Part shown: positions 36,801 through 41,690 of the stretch, one piece after another | How positions within the stretch are numbered: the stretch's first letter is position 1 | How the letters are laid out: each line of letters opens with the position of its first letter | NCBI GenBank assembly: GCA_947044365.1 | Contig: OX345636.1 | Coordinates: 54,601,746 to 54,665,745, forward strand | Length of the DNA: 64,000 bases | Direction: 5' to 3' | Origin: Petrosia ficiformis | Taxonomy: Eukaryota; Porifera; Demospongiae; Haplosclerida; Petrosiidae | Notes under the pieces: model-generated | What the model was told of the DNA's origin: nothing | Seen by the model: only the letters and a program-made list of their open reading frames with translations | Database searches by the model: none | Position numbers and translations under genes: made by a program

Positions 36801-39242
36801 AAGGACAGCAGTCTTTATAGCTTCGTAATCATCTGAATTATCTATCTTGTGTCTTATCTATCTTGTGAGCAACCATGATCCGTTCAAACGTCACTAGGTA
36901 CGCCTCAACGTCATCTTTCTCTGTTAACGGCACCAGCTTAACACTCAACAGATCCTGTGAAGATTTGTGTGGGTGTGCTGTCCTAGATTCCTCCACGAGT
37001 TTCATGAGAGTCTCCATGTGAGTTTGCATAGCATCAATTCTCTCTTGAACTTCTCATTCTCTGGCTAATCTCTCTGCCTCTCGTTTCTCTTGCTCAACCT
37101 GGAAATTGTGCTCCCGACGTTCCCGTTCGTTGGCGATCTCTTCCTCTCTTTTACTTCAGTCTTCGATAAGAAATCGTAACATCTCGTTTGCCTGCTCGAA
37201 CCAATAAAATATACATTTTTAAAACATATATATTCAACATAAACTAATATATATATACATCCTTATCCAATGAACCAATCCTTGACATATGTAATAAAAA
37301 GATATTAATTAAATTTTAATTGCAATTCTAATTCCTGATAGATGTTTGGTTCAGCTTTTTTTCATTGTTTTGTTTAATTAGCATACCTATAAGTAGCTAT
37401 ACTTATAATTATGTTGTTGTTACTACAGGTACCTCTTCCATTGTGCAAAAAGATAGCAAAGTCACTCCCTCGATCAGTGATAGTAAGTTTGTATAGTATG
37501 AAATGTGAAGCTATTATTATAATCATCAGTTGTACCAAAGTGCTCATATATATGTGCTTGGTATCCCTACACGTTCTTGCATTTTTATGGCCCATAGGGC
37601 CATGCCTATAATTGCTTTTCCAAGGGTTCAATCTATATATACATATATATATAATTATATATATATATGTTAGTGTCACTTATACAAGTATGCATTGTAT
37701 ACATAGTAAAGGAAGTTACGTCATCTGTGTGGGTTCGGTAAATTAATGGGCAGGGCACATAAAAGAGCATGTGCTTCAAACCAACAGAAGTCTCAGGAAG
37801 AATGTGAAACTGCAAATAATACTGTTAGCTATCAGAGAAACAGTATACAATGATGCCAGAATGAATTGTTGAGTGCCACACAGGAGGAAGTCATCATTTA
37901 GAACCTTGAAAGAATATTTCAAAAATTTGTGTACTTAGACTGCAGTTATACTTACTCTTCAGGGCCCAGTTTTCAAGTACATAGTGAAGTAGAGACACTA
38001 GTGCCATCAGCAATGATGTATACGTAGTCATCGCAGAGCAATTATATAGGGATCATTTTTTTTCCATATATCTTGTTTTAGTTATGATTATGTATGTCAC
38101 AAATACTAATAGCAATTAGAGTTTTTGATAAGCTCATATTGTTCACCATTGGGCCAAAAAAATTCTTATTGGTGTAGCATAGTTTTTTTTTTTGCTCCAG
38201 ATGATGCTGTTAATTATGATTCCATTATCAGTAACAGCATTAACTGTTTTATAATTGGCTCAAGGTGCACATGTCTTCACAATGGTGCACACATTCACGA
38301 TTGTTAAGCCAATTTTGTTCATGCTTCAAAATGTATCGAAAACTCTGATATAGCGCATGGATAAATTGTATGTAGCCAGTTACATTATTTTGGTTAATTT
38401 TAGGCACCTCCCATGATATCCAACAAAGTCTACATGCCACATCACTAGAGAAAAGAGACAGTTTGTTTGAATAGTACTGTATATCAAGTATAATGATAGT
38501 CTAAATGTAATTTTTATAATAGTAAGCATAATAATAATATTATAATTATAATAATTATTACACCATTACAGTTGTCAATTATAACTATATACACATGATT
38601 CGTTTAATGTGGCGCAATGGTAGGGGCAATAAAGGTTGAGATTACATGATTTGCTTTTGCATTATGTACTTTATTAGTCCCAGCTGAGTGCCCACATTAA
38701 AACACGAATTACATACCAAAAGGTGTTATAAATGTTTTATTGAAAAAAAGTGCCATGTCCTAATCCACACATGCATCATGTGATAGCGCTGAAATAGTAA
38801 TTATTAATGATGAAACTTATATAATTAGCAGAAAACCTACTCAGTAAATAAATGACAATAATTAACTCTTTTTCTACTATGATTTATAGGTATATCATTT
38901 CAAGATTTGCTTGACAAGCCACCAGAAACCAATGATGTTTTAGGACTAGTCAAGGATATCTCAGTCTTGTGGAATGAACTAGGATCTGAACTTGATGTTC
39001 CTCTTGATTATCGTCAGACACTCAGAAAAGATATAAGCCTGTCTAACAAGGATAGATTGGAATTTGTTCTTACCCACTGGATTGGAAATGAAACAAAAGA
39101 AGTAAAATGGAAAGTTATTCTAGAGGCTCTAAAAGAACTCAAAAGGAAAGATATAATCAACAAGGTGATCAACTATTTAGAAAATCAAGAAACATACACA
39201 AAGTATATTTCCAAGAAAAACTTTATTCCTTGCCCATTTTGA
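3089..39242 (+). CDS. Ankyrin-repeat protein with C-terminal death domain (10 exons)
   Basis: Exons: 3089-3178, 11423-11527, 23206-23301, 24928-25017, 27687-27785, 29829-29927, 31294-31368, 32339-32375, 37429-37482, 38890-39242. All junctions are GT/AG. The first seven introns are phase 0 and the last two phase 1, and the frame stays open throughout. The product is about 365 residues (plus 36 if the 1373 exon is used): six or seven ankyrin units, nearly one per exon (best ones carry GWTPLYLAA and GWTPLHEAA), a short linker, then a death domain. By family, such proteins are cytoplasmic adaptors, with ankyrin repeats binding a partner and the death domain recruiting other death-fold proteins; the partner is unknown. 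Introns hold all three LTR elements of the window, each antisense. No lesion was seen, unlike the myosin gene. Confidence 0.85.
3390..3490. repeat. Fold-back MITE relative (CCATTTTGTACAGGAAGCCA)
   Basis: The arms ATTCTGCCATTTTGTACAGG and the reverse of TGTGTAAAATGGTGGAAT flank an internal stretch. The same arms recur at 29284-29400 and, longer, at 57926-58152. Confidence 0.6.
3725..4100. repeat. MITE with ~50-bp imperfect inverted ends
   Basis: The left end ACAGCAAAAATAGAATTG...AGTACAGTTGCA is matched in reverse by the right end TGCAACTGTACTA...CAATTTTATTTTTGTAG. A remnant of one end lies at 176-215. No ORF. Confidence 0.65.
4627..4911 (-). repeat. 3' LTR of the gypsy element (inferred limits)
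   Basis: Bases 4627-4740 match the right-hand repeat at 10100-10209. Reading in element sense, a purine-rich run (AGGAGCGGG) at 4912-4920 is followed by TGATGTAATG, and the far end reads TGTTACA, so a TG...CA LTR of 285 bp is a reasonable model. The part 4741-4911 has no partner on the right. Confidence 0.5.
5012..7792 (-). CDS. pol: Gypsy pol: reverse transcriptase, RNase H, integrase
   Basis: One open frame of 926 codons. RT (about residues 40-215) has FSTLDAKSGYWQI, LCNAPATFQ-type and SVYIDDILVFS motifs (YxDD core). RNase H follows (LHTDASGDGLGAVL, TELEAL, YTDHSPL). Integrase has an HHCC zinc region (HSGAFSGHF...CRACLTC) and the DDE core: GVDILEI, LLSDWGPN, GLVENFN. It ends with a GPYRIIEV-type C-terminal module. 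Two oddities: about ten extra codons just after the PATFQ motif, apparently a templated insertion (see findings), and Trp in the LLSDWGPN motif where Gln or Arg is usual. The start shown is the first Met after a frame break that separates it from the protease frame. Confidence 0.9.
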   Translation of the reverse strand: MGVEHVIETGDTPPICQQPRRVSFASRPEIAQMVQEMLEQRVIEESSSSWASPVVKKKDGERFCVDYQRLNAVTRKDVFPLPRIDDLLDQLKGSAVFSTLDAKSGYWQIRMNANSQEKTAFTTFNGLYEFRVMPFGLCNAPATFQKIPKCHLIFLMQKILTGLGGDQPFCSVYIDDILVFSRTVEEHVDHLKQIFGRLRAAGLKLHSKKCHFAQPEVVYLGHVISSKGIQPDLGKVRAVENFPVPTSVKEVRRFLGMASYYRRFVPNFAKIATPLHSLTRQDVPFLWTRKCEESFQKLKDCLITPPVLAYPNFDLPFTLHTDASGDGLGAVLEQEDNGQFHPIAYASRTVSKHEKNYGITELEALGVVWAVKHFRPYLFGHRCTVYTDHSPLRSMLMTQHPSGKLVRWGIALAELDLEIKYRLGRVNTHADALSRAPLMDPEENSVDTRIPCTVANVTLQVENKEQTQIHQLQSQDPCLQEIITYLKESVLPNNARDKRIVLGKERFTLIDDVLYFVDPSRKDCPRLAVPEAMKEPIMKENHSGAFSGHFSAKGLYEKLTRRFWWDGMYSDVHRHCRACLTCAAYRGSGHRSRPPLNSLTVGDPFDRVGVDILEIPETSNGNRYLVVFVEYLTKWVEAFPTQDKTSETIAKLLVDHIICRHGVPRELLSDWGPNLLSDLIQYICQITGMKKINTTAYHPQTDGLVENFNKTLRAMIAKHAQKFGNCWDKYVQHLLFAYRSKPHESTQESPFYLLYGRDARIPTETALSTVRTPYQVDIDDYKLDLVTGLTESWKIARTNIGRAQKHQKTYYDKKAKKPQHVVGGRVMVYMPYEDQGKNRKMALPYHGPYRIIEVRPNNCVLVRPVDKPDDQPIFVSMDRIVSCPKELSDVSWLGPSSRKRKTPSKKTHSTGREGPIPHNYSLRPRT
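7865..10076 (-). pseudogene. gag: Gypsy gag-protease, frameshifted
   Basis: Gag seems to start at the ATG at 10076 (MPTKQELEIQ...), a coiled-coil, Glu/Arg-rich N-terminus. The reading frame breaks at about 9970, again near 9430 and near 9275, with coding sense continuing across each break. The zinc knuckle CYSCGGVGHKQRDC lies near 8900. The protease motif is ALLDAGSSSS near 8630; retroviral-type proteases normally have D-T/S-G, so Ala here is unusual and may be inactivating. A further break separates protease from pol at about 7800-7865. Confidence 0.8.
10081..10097 (-). other. Probable primer-binding site (tRNA-Gln type)
   Basis: In element sense the 17 bases read TGGAGGTCCCACTGAGA and begin two bases after the 5' LTR. 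They would pair with a tRNA ending ...GGGACCTCCA, which resembles the 3' end of metazoan tRNA-Gln. The tRNA assignment is from memory of the Gln acceptor stem. Confidence 0.55.
10100..10209 (-). repeat. 5' LTR (truncated copy) of the gypsy element
   Basis: Matches 4627-4740 nearly base for base, except for 4 bp in the AT-rich TATATATA stretch. It stops at AAACCAAACT where the left copy may continue, so the outer part of the 5' LTR appears lost. Confidence 0.75.
10210..11422. other. Intron remainder with a dispersed repeat
   Basis: No coding signal. Bases about 10897-11010 (CTCCCAAACTTGTTCGCATG..., GTTTTGACGTCCCTACAT) are a copy of a repeat also at about 14675-14870 and, inverted, at 44505-44665. 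Confidence 0.55.
11423..11527 (+). CDS. Ankyrin/DD gene, exon: ankyrin unit
   Basis: Acceptor TACAG at 11418-11422, donor GTGAGT at 11528, 35 codons in phase 0. It reads NMRIFHAIRYEEEKEVESLI..., an ankyrin helix pair without a canonical TPLH turn. Confidence 0.8.
12168..12747 (+). pseudogene. Pogo-like transposase, N-terminal part
   Basis: The coding sense starts LYRYFKPATDLPNPK at 12168 (start codon replaced; the sister element at 16783 has MSLRRYFKP). The frame breaks near 12300 and continues as KLTPEKQTIAQYAVLHGN, a helix-turn-helix region, then RGRPLLLGEKLDPEVKSYI, typical of the region before the DDE domain in this family. It ends shortly after SDRNILSEDG with unrelated sequence and a stop; no catalytic acidic residues remain. 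Confidence 0.75.
12676..13514 (-). pseudogene. HIRAN-like domain plus Ulp1-like protease, transposon-borne
   Basis: An ATG at 13514 begins MELEYFTIEAMIRGYYVYKD, meets one TGA (where related copies have Trp), and continues ...ELGNLADPFTVAV, VGHVPKKIS, GYRRFSEELPQ, GLEITCTMTF, which I read as a HIRAN-like fold (compare IEENNNNDARAVAV and VVGHLPRE in the copy at 18.1 kb). At about 13030 the frame shifts by one (ATGA overlap) into LNDLMINMAQQLLRKQFP...GNHCIVDS...VVRVYESIYNTID, the N-terminal half of a Ulp1-like fold with the His kept and the following Trp replaced. The Cys region is missing. In sponge and cnidarian genomes I recall these two modules fused in one protein; here they look like one decayed fused gene. 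Confidence 0.65.
13678..16449. other. Intron with repeats, no gene seen
   Basis: Contains repeat copies at about 14675-14870 (family shared with 10897 and 44505), a reversed family-A copy around 15240-15330, a hairpin at about 15407-15475 (ATATAAGACCT arms round a CGAGGCGAAGCGG loop region), a duplicated ATATACGCCTGCGG at about 15784-15815, a (TA)n tract at about 15845-15876 and an inverted family-A end at 15907-15950. Longer open frames here show no domain. Confidence 0.55.
16783..17795 (+). pseudogene. Pogo-like transposase with partial DDE domain
   Basis: It starts MSLRRYFKPVTKLPSHSQ, hits a stop (TAG) after about 48 codons, and resumes in other frames: RKYTKSLTPEDRALIGKY, then FKVTHDIGESTVRVFKKRY (helix-turn-helix), KRGRKVMLGEQLDDKV, HGGHIQITKAWALSLLKR, and finally the start of the catalytic core NLIINLDQTGIKLVPASDW...KRQVTATFAATLDGTFLPMQ. 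The first catalytic Asp (NLDQTG) is present; sequence after about 17.7 kb is replaced, so the later acidic residues are absent. The layout matches DDE_1 (pogo/Tigger-type) transposases. Confidence 0.8.
18069..18284 (-). pseudogene. HIRAN-like domain, transposon-borne (inner element)
   Basis: The 71-codon frame starts MASPSARNESFILESVVRGH and continues HIYKRVWTPVLGERLPIKI, DARAVAVQKCGVVVGHLPRE. The pattern RG..Y.....GE.L......N..D..AVAV...G.VVGHLPR is that of HIRAN domains, which bind DNA ends in helicase-associated proteins. It is truncated after PRETARFVW at the element interior. Its position antisense at the far end from the transposase matches the element at 12.0-13.7 kb. Confidence 0.65.
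18477..18700 (-). pseudogene. HIRAN-like remnant of the outer element
   Basis: Reading leftwards from about 18695: VIRGHHLYKKTWMPYISKDL followed by DRLAIALLKKQRDHGS. The first part aligns with the N-termini of the other two copies (MIRGYYVYKDI and VVRGHHIYKRVW). The frame is open but short and its end is not meaningful. Confidence 0.55.
18869..19499. other. Intron stretch, nothing recognised
   Basis: AT-rich, no domain-bearing frame and no clear inverted or direct repeat seen. Confidence 0.4.
19500..22490 (-). pseudogene. Decayed Ty3/gypsy element (gag, PR, RT, IN pieces)
   Basis: On the minus strand, from right to left: a Cys/His knuckle region near 22250 (KCSRCGSHSRQ), protease FIVDTGIEVTVVSEE near 21985, RT pieces YVVKKWY...PEKSGAIRICVD (about 21700-21840) and KFTPFGLCSPSDHLQKRM with VNDVLIFG near 21480 (a VNDV where YxDD is usual), RNase H and linker pieces, integrase pieces CRQCWPSK near 20580 and MSDNGPQ near 20170, then a C-terminal WANTQGRIIQL stretch near 19700. 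Every module is broken by stops or frameshifts. The order is the standard one. No LTRs were identified. It is much older than the element at 4.6-10.2 kb. Confidence 0.75.
22750..23137. mobile_element. hAT-derived MITE keeping a BED finger
   Basis: The ends are GTGATGCACCGATAATCGG and, in reverse, GTGATGCACCGGTAGGCC; the inside is rich in ATCGG/CCGAT motifs. The 12 bases TACTAATTATTA occur directly outside both ends (22738-22749, 23138-23149); hAT elements normally duplicate 8 bp, so part of the match may be chance in AT-rich DNA. It carries the start of a BED zinc-finger frame. Confidence 0.8.
22929..23030 (+). CDS. BED-type zinc finger start of a hAT transposase
   Basis: 33 codons: MAKTSRIWNFFTVAED, then CYAVCNECKTFVAHC and a stop. 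The aromatic pair (W..FF), the Asp and the CxxC match the first half of a BED finger; the His pair and the whole transposase are absent. It starts with a good ATG in the centre of a MITE. Confidence 0.65.
   Translation: MAKTSRIWNFFTVAEDTCYAVCNECKTFVAHCF
23206..23301 (+). CDS. Ankyrin/DD gene, exon: ankyrin unit
   Basis: Acceptor TACAG, donor GTAAGT, 32 codons in phase 0. It reads EWSLMHQAAIWRKVNILDTM..., with SLMHQAA in the position of TPLHxAA and GGDSSIQDS closing the unit. Confidence 0.88.
23302..24490. other. Intron stretch, nothing recognised
   Basis: No domain-bearing frame. Bases 24254-24442 hold a 62-codon frame (RKKGNILFVQNDRS...) that I do not recognise and that may be part of a decayed transposon. 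Confidence 0.4.
24498..24870 (+). pseudogene. Tc1/mariner-like transposase, HTH fragment
   Basis: LSSKGLKVPAIVKTLREEGG...SRIVTYKFLKKFKESG is the paired-type helix-turn-helix of Tc1-like transposases, followed after a stop by RPSKMTEEVKRVVE and, in another frame, DNETTAYQLHTLLNS...ISLRTIL. No DDE core is present. Frame changes and stops make it a relic. Confidence 0.65.
24928..25017 (+). CDS. Ankyrin/DD gene, exon: ankyrin unit
   Basis: Acceptor CTGTAG, donor GTGAGT at 25018, 30 codons in phase 0. It reads NGMTPLFLCGSSQAVQLLVD..., with TPLF in the turn and NGSDIEHKDF at the end. Confidence 0.9.
25116..25607. repeat. MITE related to the pogo-like element at 12.0 kb
   Basis: The left end GTGTAGCAGGAATTATTG and the reversed right end TGATAGCGGGAATTATTGGC form an inverted pair and share the TAGCGGGAATTATT core with the ends of the 12043-13677 element. 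No ORF. Confidence 0.6.
25608..27078. other. Intron stretch with one repeat copy
   Basis: Bases about 26125-26370 are a copy of a TTTTAGTTATAGTTA / ACTAAAAGGGTTTTA repeat also seen at 45187-45733 and 51340-51830. Nothing else recognised. Confidence 0.45.
27079..27365. repeat. MITE with GGGCTG/CAGCCC ends
   Basis: The left end GGGGCTGTGATTAATCAATC and the reversed right end AGGGCTGCGAATCGGCTGAG are inverted; internal ATCGATTAT motifs recur. It carries no meaningful ORF. Confidence 0.6.
27687..27785 (+). CDS. Ankyrin/DD gene, exon: canonical ankyrin unit, copy 1
   Basis: Acceptor ACATAG, donor GTTAGT, 33 codons in phase 0. It begins RGWTPLYLAARENRIDVLSE and ends HGAALDIRDN. It is nearly identical to the exon at 29829. 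Confidence 0.93.
29084..29400. repeat. Fold-back MITE
   Basis: The arms CTATTCAGCCATTTTGTACA and, in reverse, CTACTCCACCATTTTGTACA surround an internal AAATTTGG stretch; related to 3390-3490 and 57926-58152. Confidence 0.55.
29419..29498. repeat. Perfect 80-bp palindrome, no spacer
   Basis: Bases 29419-29458 are exactly the reverse complement of 29459-29498; the centre is TTTTGTATACAAAA. Arms of 40 bp without a loop could extrude as a cruciform. Confidence 0.95.
29829..29927 (+). CDS. Ankyrin/DD gene, exon: canonical ankyrin unit, copy 2
   Basis: Acceptor TATAG, donor GTTAGT, 33 codons in phase 0. It begins RGWTPLHEAANFNRVDVLSE and ends HGAALDIRDN. Compared with 27687 the changes cluster in the turn and first helix (YLAAREN to HEAANFN), the part that usually contacts a partner. 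Confidence 0.93.
30563..31205. mobile_element. hAT-like non-autonomous element
   Basis: The ends read CAGGAGCGCATGAA and, in reverse, CAGGAGTGCATGAA, and the match continues inside (AACTGCTATATAAAACGCTG against AACAGCTATATGAAAGCTG, then GTGTCAAC and CGAACGAAT), apart from a ~25-bp insertion on the left. TGTTTAT flanks both sides (30556-30562, 31206-31212) as a target duplication. No transposase. Confidence 0.7.
31294..31368 (+). CDS. Ankyrin/DD gene, exon: last partial ankyrin unit
   Basis: Acceptor TTTACAG, donor GTGTGT, 25 codons in phase 0: DRETVLDIAKRKTMEECVKV..., a capping ankyrin-like unit with TVLDIA in the turn position. Confidence 0.85.
31763..31960 (+). pseudogene. Cys-rich (CxxC pair) fragment of unknown origin
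   Basis: Coding sense APIEATYYGAPYVCFPNVCA then HCGSKQ, a TAA inside, and TVRPICETCRNSGKNFITRG. Two CxxC pairs suggest a small zinc-binding module. It is not an exon of the surrounding gene by frame or splice sites; it probably comes from a transposon I cannot name. Confidence 0.35.
32339..32375 (+). CDS. Ankyrin/DD gene, small linker exon with NAGNAG acceptor
   Basis: The acceptor reads TATAGCAG, so splicing can keep or drop one Gln codon without changing frame. The exon reads (Q)KQEVHKPLDKP and ends in phase 1 at a GTGAGT donor (32376). It links the ankyrin block to the death domain. Confidence 0.75.
32695..32983 (-). repeat. 3' LTR of the Gmr1-like element
   Basis: Begins TGTAACAG and ends CCTTGACA in + orientation, with TATGT outside and the purine tract inside. 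About the last 86 bases align with the right-hand LTR piece. Confidence 0.85.
32984..33000 (-). other. Polypurine tract
   Basis: In element sense GGAGAAGGAGAGTGGAG, directly before the TG of the 3' LTR; this is where plus-strand DNA synthesis would be primed. Confidence 0.8.
33020..34205 (-). pseudogene. RT-RNase H of the Gmr1-like element
   Basis: The open stretch 33166-34125 carries RT motifs CVDYRRLNAVSG, FISTIDLTRGYWQMP, LPFGLIGAPASFQR, AAYLDDLVIFSSS (YxDD), LGHIV, FLGLTGYYRRF and RNase H motifs FILQTDASDRGVGAVL, EKESLAI, FVIQTDH. Coding sense runs on past a TGA at QTDH to WLDRLKENNSRLCRW and, past a second TGA, to KNADSLSR. The N-terminal edge (SEWASPIVLIKKKDGT) is in another frame near 34190. 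Nothing of integrase follows, confirming that RT/RNase H is the last module. Confidence 0.88.
34158..34760 (-). pseudogene. Integrase C-terminal module joined to RT leader
   Basis: KQWYDRGARLREFKIGDPVL then QWQGPYQVVEHMGKVTYLVD is the GPY/F-type C-terminal part of a Ty3/gypsy integrase. It runs without a break into EGLLSEYRKVFSNKP...HHIDTRESRPVRLPPYR, the segment found just before RT in gypsy pol. This junction is the direct proof of the IN-RT order. A frameshift separates it from the integrase core near 34755. Confidence 0.88.
34750..35691 (-). pseudogene. Integrase zinc and catalytic core, Gmr1-like element
   Basis: The HHCC zinc region has HDVPIAGH then FCQSCVTCQKA. Core residues: ITMDIVGPLPRS, ILTDQGSNFTS and LVERFNQTLK give D-D-E. 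The frame is open from a TAA at about 35692 (just after the protease part) to 34750. Length and motifs are normal for the family. Confidence 0.88.
35695..37190 (-). pseudogene. Gag and protease of the Gmr1-like element
   Basis: Zinc-knuckle motifs near 36350-36520 (CHFCGKLGHLERDC-type spacing; CSNCKKCGHPARNC), then protease KILLDTGCSRTMIH near 36260 (DTG active site) and LLGTDVPQL. Upstream gag sense (VKLVPLTEKDDVEAYLVTFE at about 36900) is broken into frames. In-frame TAA closes the protease frame before integrase. Confidence 0.75.
37197..37287 (-). repeat. Truncated 5' LTR of the Gmr1-like element
   Basis: About 91 bp (GAACCAATAAA...CCTTGACA) aligned to 32898-32983. The other ~200 bp of the LTR, and with it the usual primer-binding site, are absent, so the inner part of the 5' LTR was deleted. 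Confidence 0.8.
37429..37482 (+). CDS. Ankyrin/DD gene, Ser/Thr-rich linker exon
   Basis: Acceptor CTACAG, donor GTAAGT at 37483, 54 bp, phase 1 at both ends: (G)TSSIVQKDSKVTPSISD. Low-complexity linker before the death domain. Confidence 0.8.
37588..37770. repeat. Dispersed repeat family A copy
   Basis: TATGGCCCATAGGGCCATGC, an internal (TA)n tract and AAGGAAGTTACGTC, alignable with 2249-2470 in the same orientation. It lies just inside the last-but-one intron of the ankyrin/DD gene. Confidence 0.75.
38597..38712. repeat. Short inverted-repeat element
   Basis: ATTCGTTTAATGTGG at the left is answered by CCCACATTAAAACACGAAT at the right. The GGCGCAATGGTAGGG inside resembles a tRNA A box, but no B box of the right sequence was found. 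Confidence 0.4.
38890..39242 (+). CDS. Ankyrin/DD gene, terminal death-domain exon
   Basis: Acceptor TTATAG, phase 1, 117 residues to a TGA. LGLVKDISVLWNELGSELDV, then LSNKDRLEFVLTHWIGNE, VKWKVILEALKELKRKDI and INKVINYL give the six-helix death-domain pattern with the conserved Trp pairs. Basic tail KYISKKNFIPCPF. This type of domain forms homotypic contacts in signalling complexes. Confidence 0.85.
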
Positions 39243-41690
39243 AGTACCTCTGCTCATTAATGTTTTTGGTTTAATTATAATTTACATTTCTTCAGTATTT
39301 TCTGCTTCTTTTTAGTTCATGCATAATTTAATAGTGTAGGGAGAAATGTTTTGTTTTCTTTCTCTGTTCTTTCCTTAATGATTCTTAAAACATTTTGTTT
39401 ATTCCACTTCAATTTCATTATGAATTCCTTTTTGAAAAAAAATTACAGCAAACATCTATCAACTAAATATATAATTAGACATAATATTTATATATAATAA
39501 TATAATTTATTTTATTACCCTTAAATCTGCAAGTGAGTGCATGATAATTGTTTTTTTTTGTGTCTGTGTGCCTAGAAAGGTTTCAGCAAATTAAAATTGA
39601 AACAAGCTACTGTCAGGCTTCAATTAAGAAGAAAAGGAATGATAGGCTTTATCTAAACCTTTTCAGTTTTAAAATTATTACAATTAACTCCAGTTTATTT
39701 TTCCCCCAATTCTGTGTATGTGTCTTGTATTGGCTTCTGGTGACAAATGCACAGACACATGAATTTATAACAGGTGCAGTTTCATAAATGGCTATATATC
39801 ACTATCGAAATACTACCATAACAAATTCTAAAGTACAATATAACAATAAATCATAATTATAATTATGTGAGTATCATATATCCGGTTTAAGCAGTGGGGC
39901 TGAGCCCCCTAAAAAAATCTCTAAAAGCATAATTATATTGCAGATATATGCATTACAAAATGTTTGGTATGTGAAGATTCATTGAAGTGTGAAGATTGCA
40001 ATGCGAGATAATAAATTCTTCGCACTGATCATGATTCATAGCATGATAGTCAGACAAGATGACACAGACAGGAGAAAGGCAAACAGACATCACTGATATG
40101 GCAGAAGAGTTTGAAATGTAGAAACTATTTTGATCATGCTTGAGTAAATCATATAATAACCTTTTTATCATTATAATTTATATAATTTTAATTACAACTG
40201 TCTGTTGTTGGGCCCCCCCATAATTTTTTCATCTTCCTATATTCCACGCATATCATAATTACTATAACTAAAACTGTAAAATAACAATTTACACTACTGG
40301 TTTGATTAAAATATTGTTTGAAAATGTTTTCATCCATCGGAACATATTCAAGAGCATTGTTATACATACACAAAACTTATTGAAACATATCTTGGAACTT
40401 GTTTCTGCTTCTTAGTAAAAAAAAGCTCGATTAGCTGCCTTCAACTTCATTTCCAACAGTTTCAAAGTCTCTTTGAAGTATGGATACAGTTGAGGATAAT
40501 TCCTGTACCAAATCAAACGCAGCATCGCCCTTTTCTTGATTTACAATCATGGTTTCTCGTTTTGATAGTTGTCAGATTATCATATCTAGTTTTTCGTTGT
40601 CCCCTCTTGACGGTCCAGTAAACGAAGACTTGTTGGAAATGTAGTAATTAAACGGTAAATGCCTTGCTGAAGATGCAGTGTATATATATAGTTGTGGTAC
40701 GGGATTGTAGAAGAACCTTCGCCTCAGTGTATTAATTAATCATCATTACAGGTCCCTCCCCACTGCAGCATGGAATCTGTTACAGCAAGGAAGAAATATA
40801 GAAACCACTCTGGATGAAAAAAGGATACTAAGGAATGCGAGAAAAAGGAGAAATCGAAGAAGATTTATAAAAATGAAATCTAAACCGAGAGAATCAACCA
40901 AGGGCACAGTAGCTAGTAGATCCACAACATAAAGAATTGAGAAATAATAGCCACATCTTTCTGGCACAGGTGGAGACACGAACTGGACCAAAGGAAGAGA
41001 GAGGCTAATATTGTGCATGATGCAAAGTGTCCAACTGATGACTACAAAATACATACAATCACCTTAATGACATCCATTTGTGTAGGTAAGCAATTAGCTG
41101 AGTCTGTTTTACATACAACAACAGTAAACTGGTTGGCAATAGTGCTCAGTTGATTGATGTCATCGGTTTTTTACACTATGCAGCAAATATTATGTAAAAG
41201 CCATAAATGAAGCCATCTGAAGCTCTTCAAACTGTCAATATAACATATATAGTTCTGAGACATTTTGGGAATGTCACCAATGCAACCAAAGGTGGCAAGT
41301 ACATCCACCCATCATTAAAGGAAGTACAGTTCATTGAGAAGATGAACCCTCATCTTCCACCAGAAGTATGCTCAGAAGACTGGCTCCTGTCAAGAGTGTA
41401 TGCATATGGAAAATTTCTTCAAGATCTCACATTTAAAGTCAGTATTTGTGAGTGTGTCCTGGATAATATTATCACATCTACTATGCAGTAACTGTCAGTC
41501 TTTTTCCGAGCTGTCATGTAACATCTCAATAGATACTGAAACATTTGATGGAATTTTGTAGACTTCTTGCAATGATGACATAATGTAGTAAAATTCATTT
41601 TGTATCCAGGGTGTCACTTAAGTATATTTCCAAAAAAGCAATTTGGCATAGTTATTGTGATCCCCTCCATGGCAAACTAATACAAAATCA
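39243..41690. other. Intergenic, no secure gene
   Basis: Past the death-domain stop I see AT-rich DNA and no secure polyadenylation signal. Bases 40767-40930 read KRILRNARKRRNRRRFI-like basic sense on the + strand, and 41207-41491 is a 94-codon frame (HPSLKEVQFIEKMNPHLPPE, EDWLLSRVYAYGKFLQDLTF). Neither is recognised; both may come from a decayed transposon. Confidence 0.4.

Larger units (their letters stand above)
32690..37292 (-). mobile_element. Gmr1-like Ty3/gypsy element (integrase before RT)
   Basis: The 5-bp target duplication TATGT flanks it exactly (32690-32694 and 37288-37292). The 3' LTR is 32695-32983 (TG...CA in + orientation), preceded in element sense by a purine tract at 32984-33000. 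Minus-strand order is gag - knuckle - protease - integrase - GPY-type C-terminus - RT - RNase H, the order described for Gmr1-like elements and otherwise typical of Ty1/copia. The protein motifs are Ty3/gypsy-like. Stops and frameshifts in several places show that it is dead. It lies antisense in the intron between the exons at 32339 and 37429. Confidence 0.88.

Noticed and set aside
38630..38680. tRNA-derived SINE (A-box-like GGCGCAATGGTAGGG)
   Set aside because: No acceptable B box at the right distance and no A-rich tail; only a short inverted-repeat element is supported.
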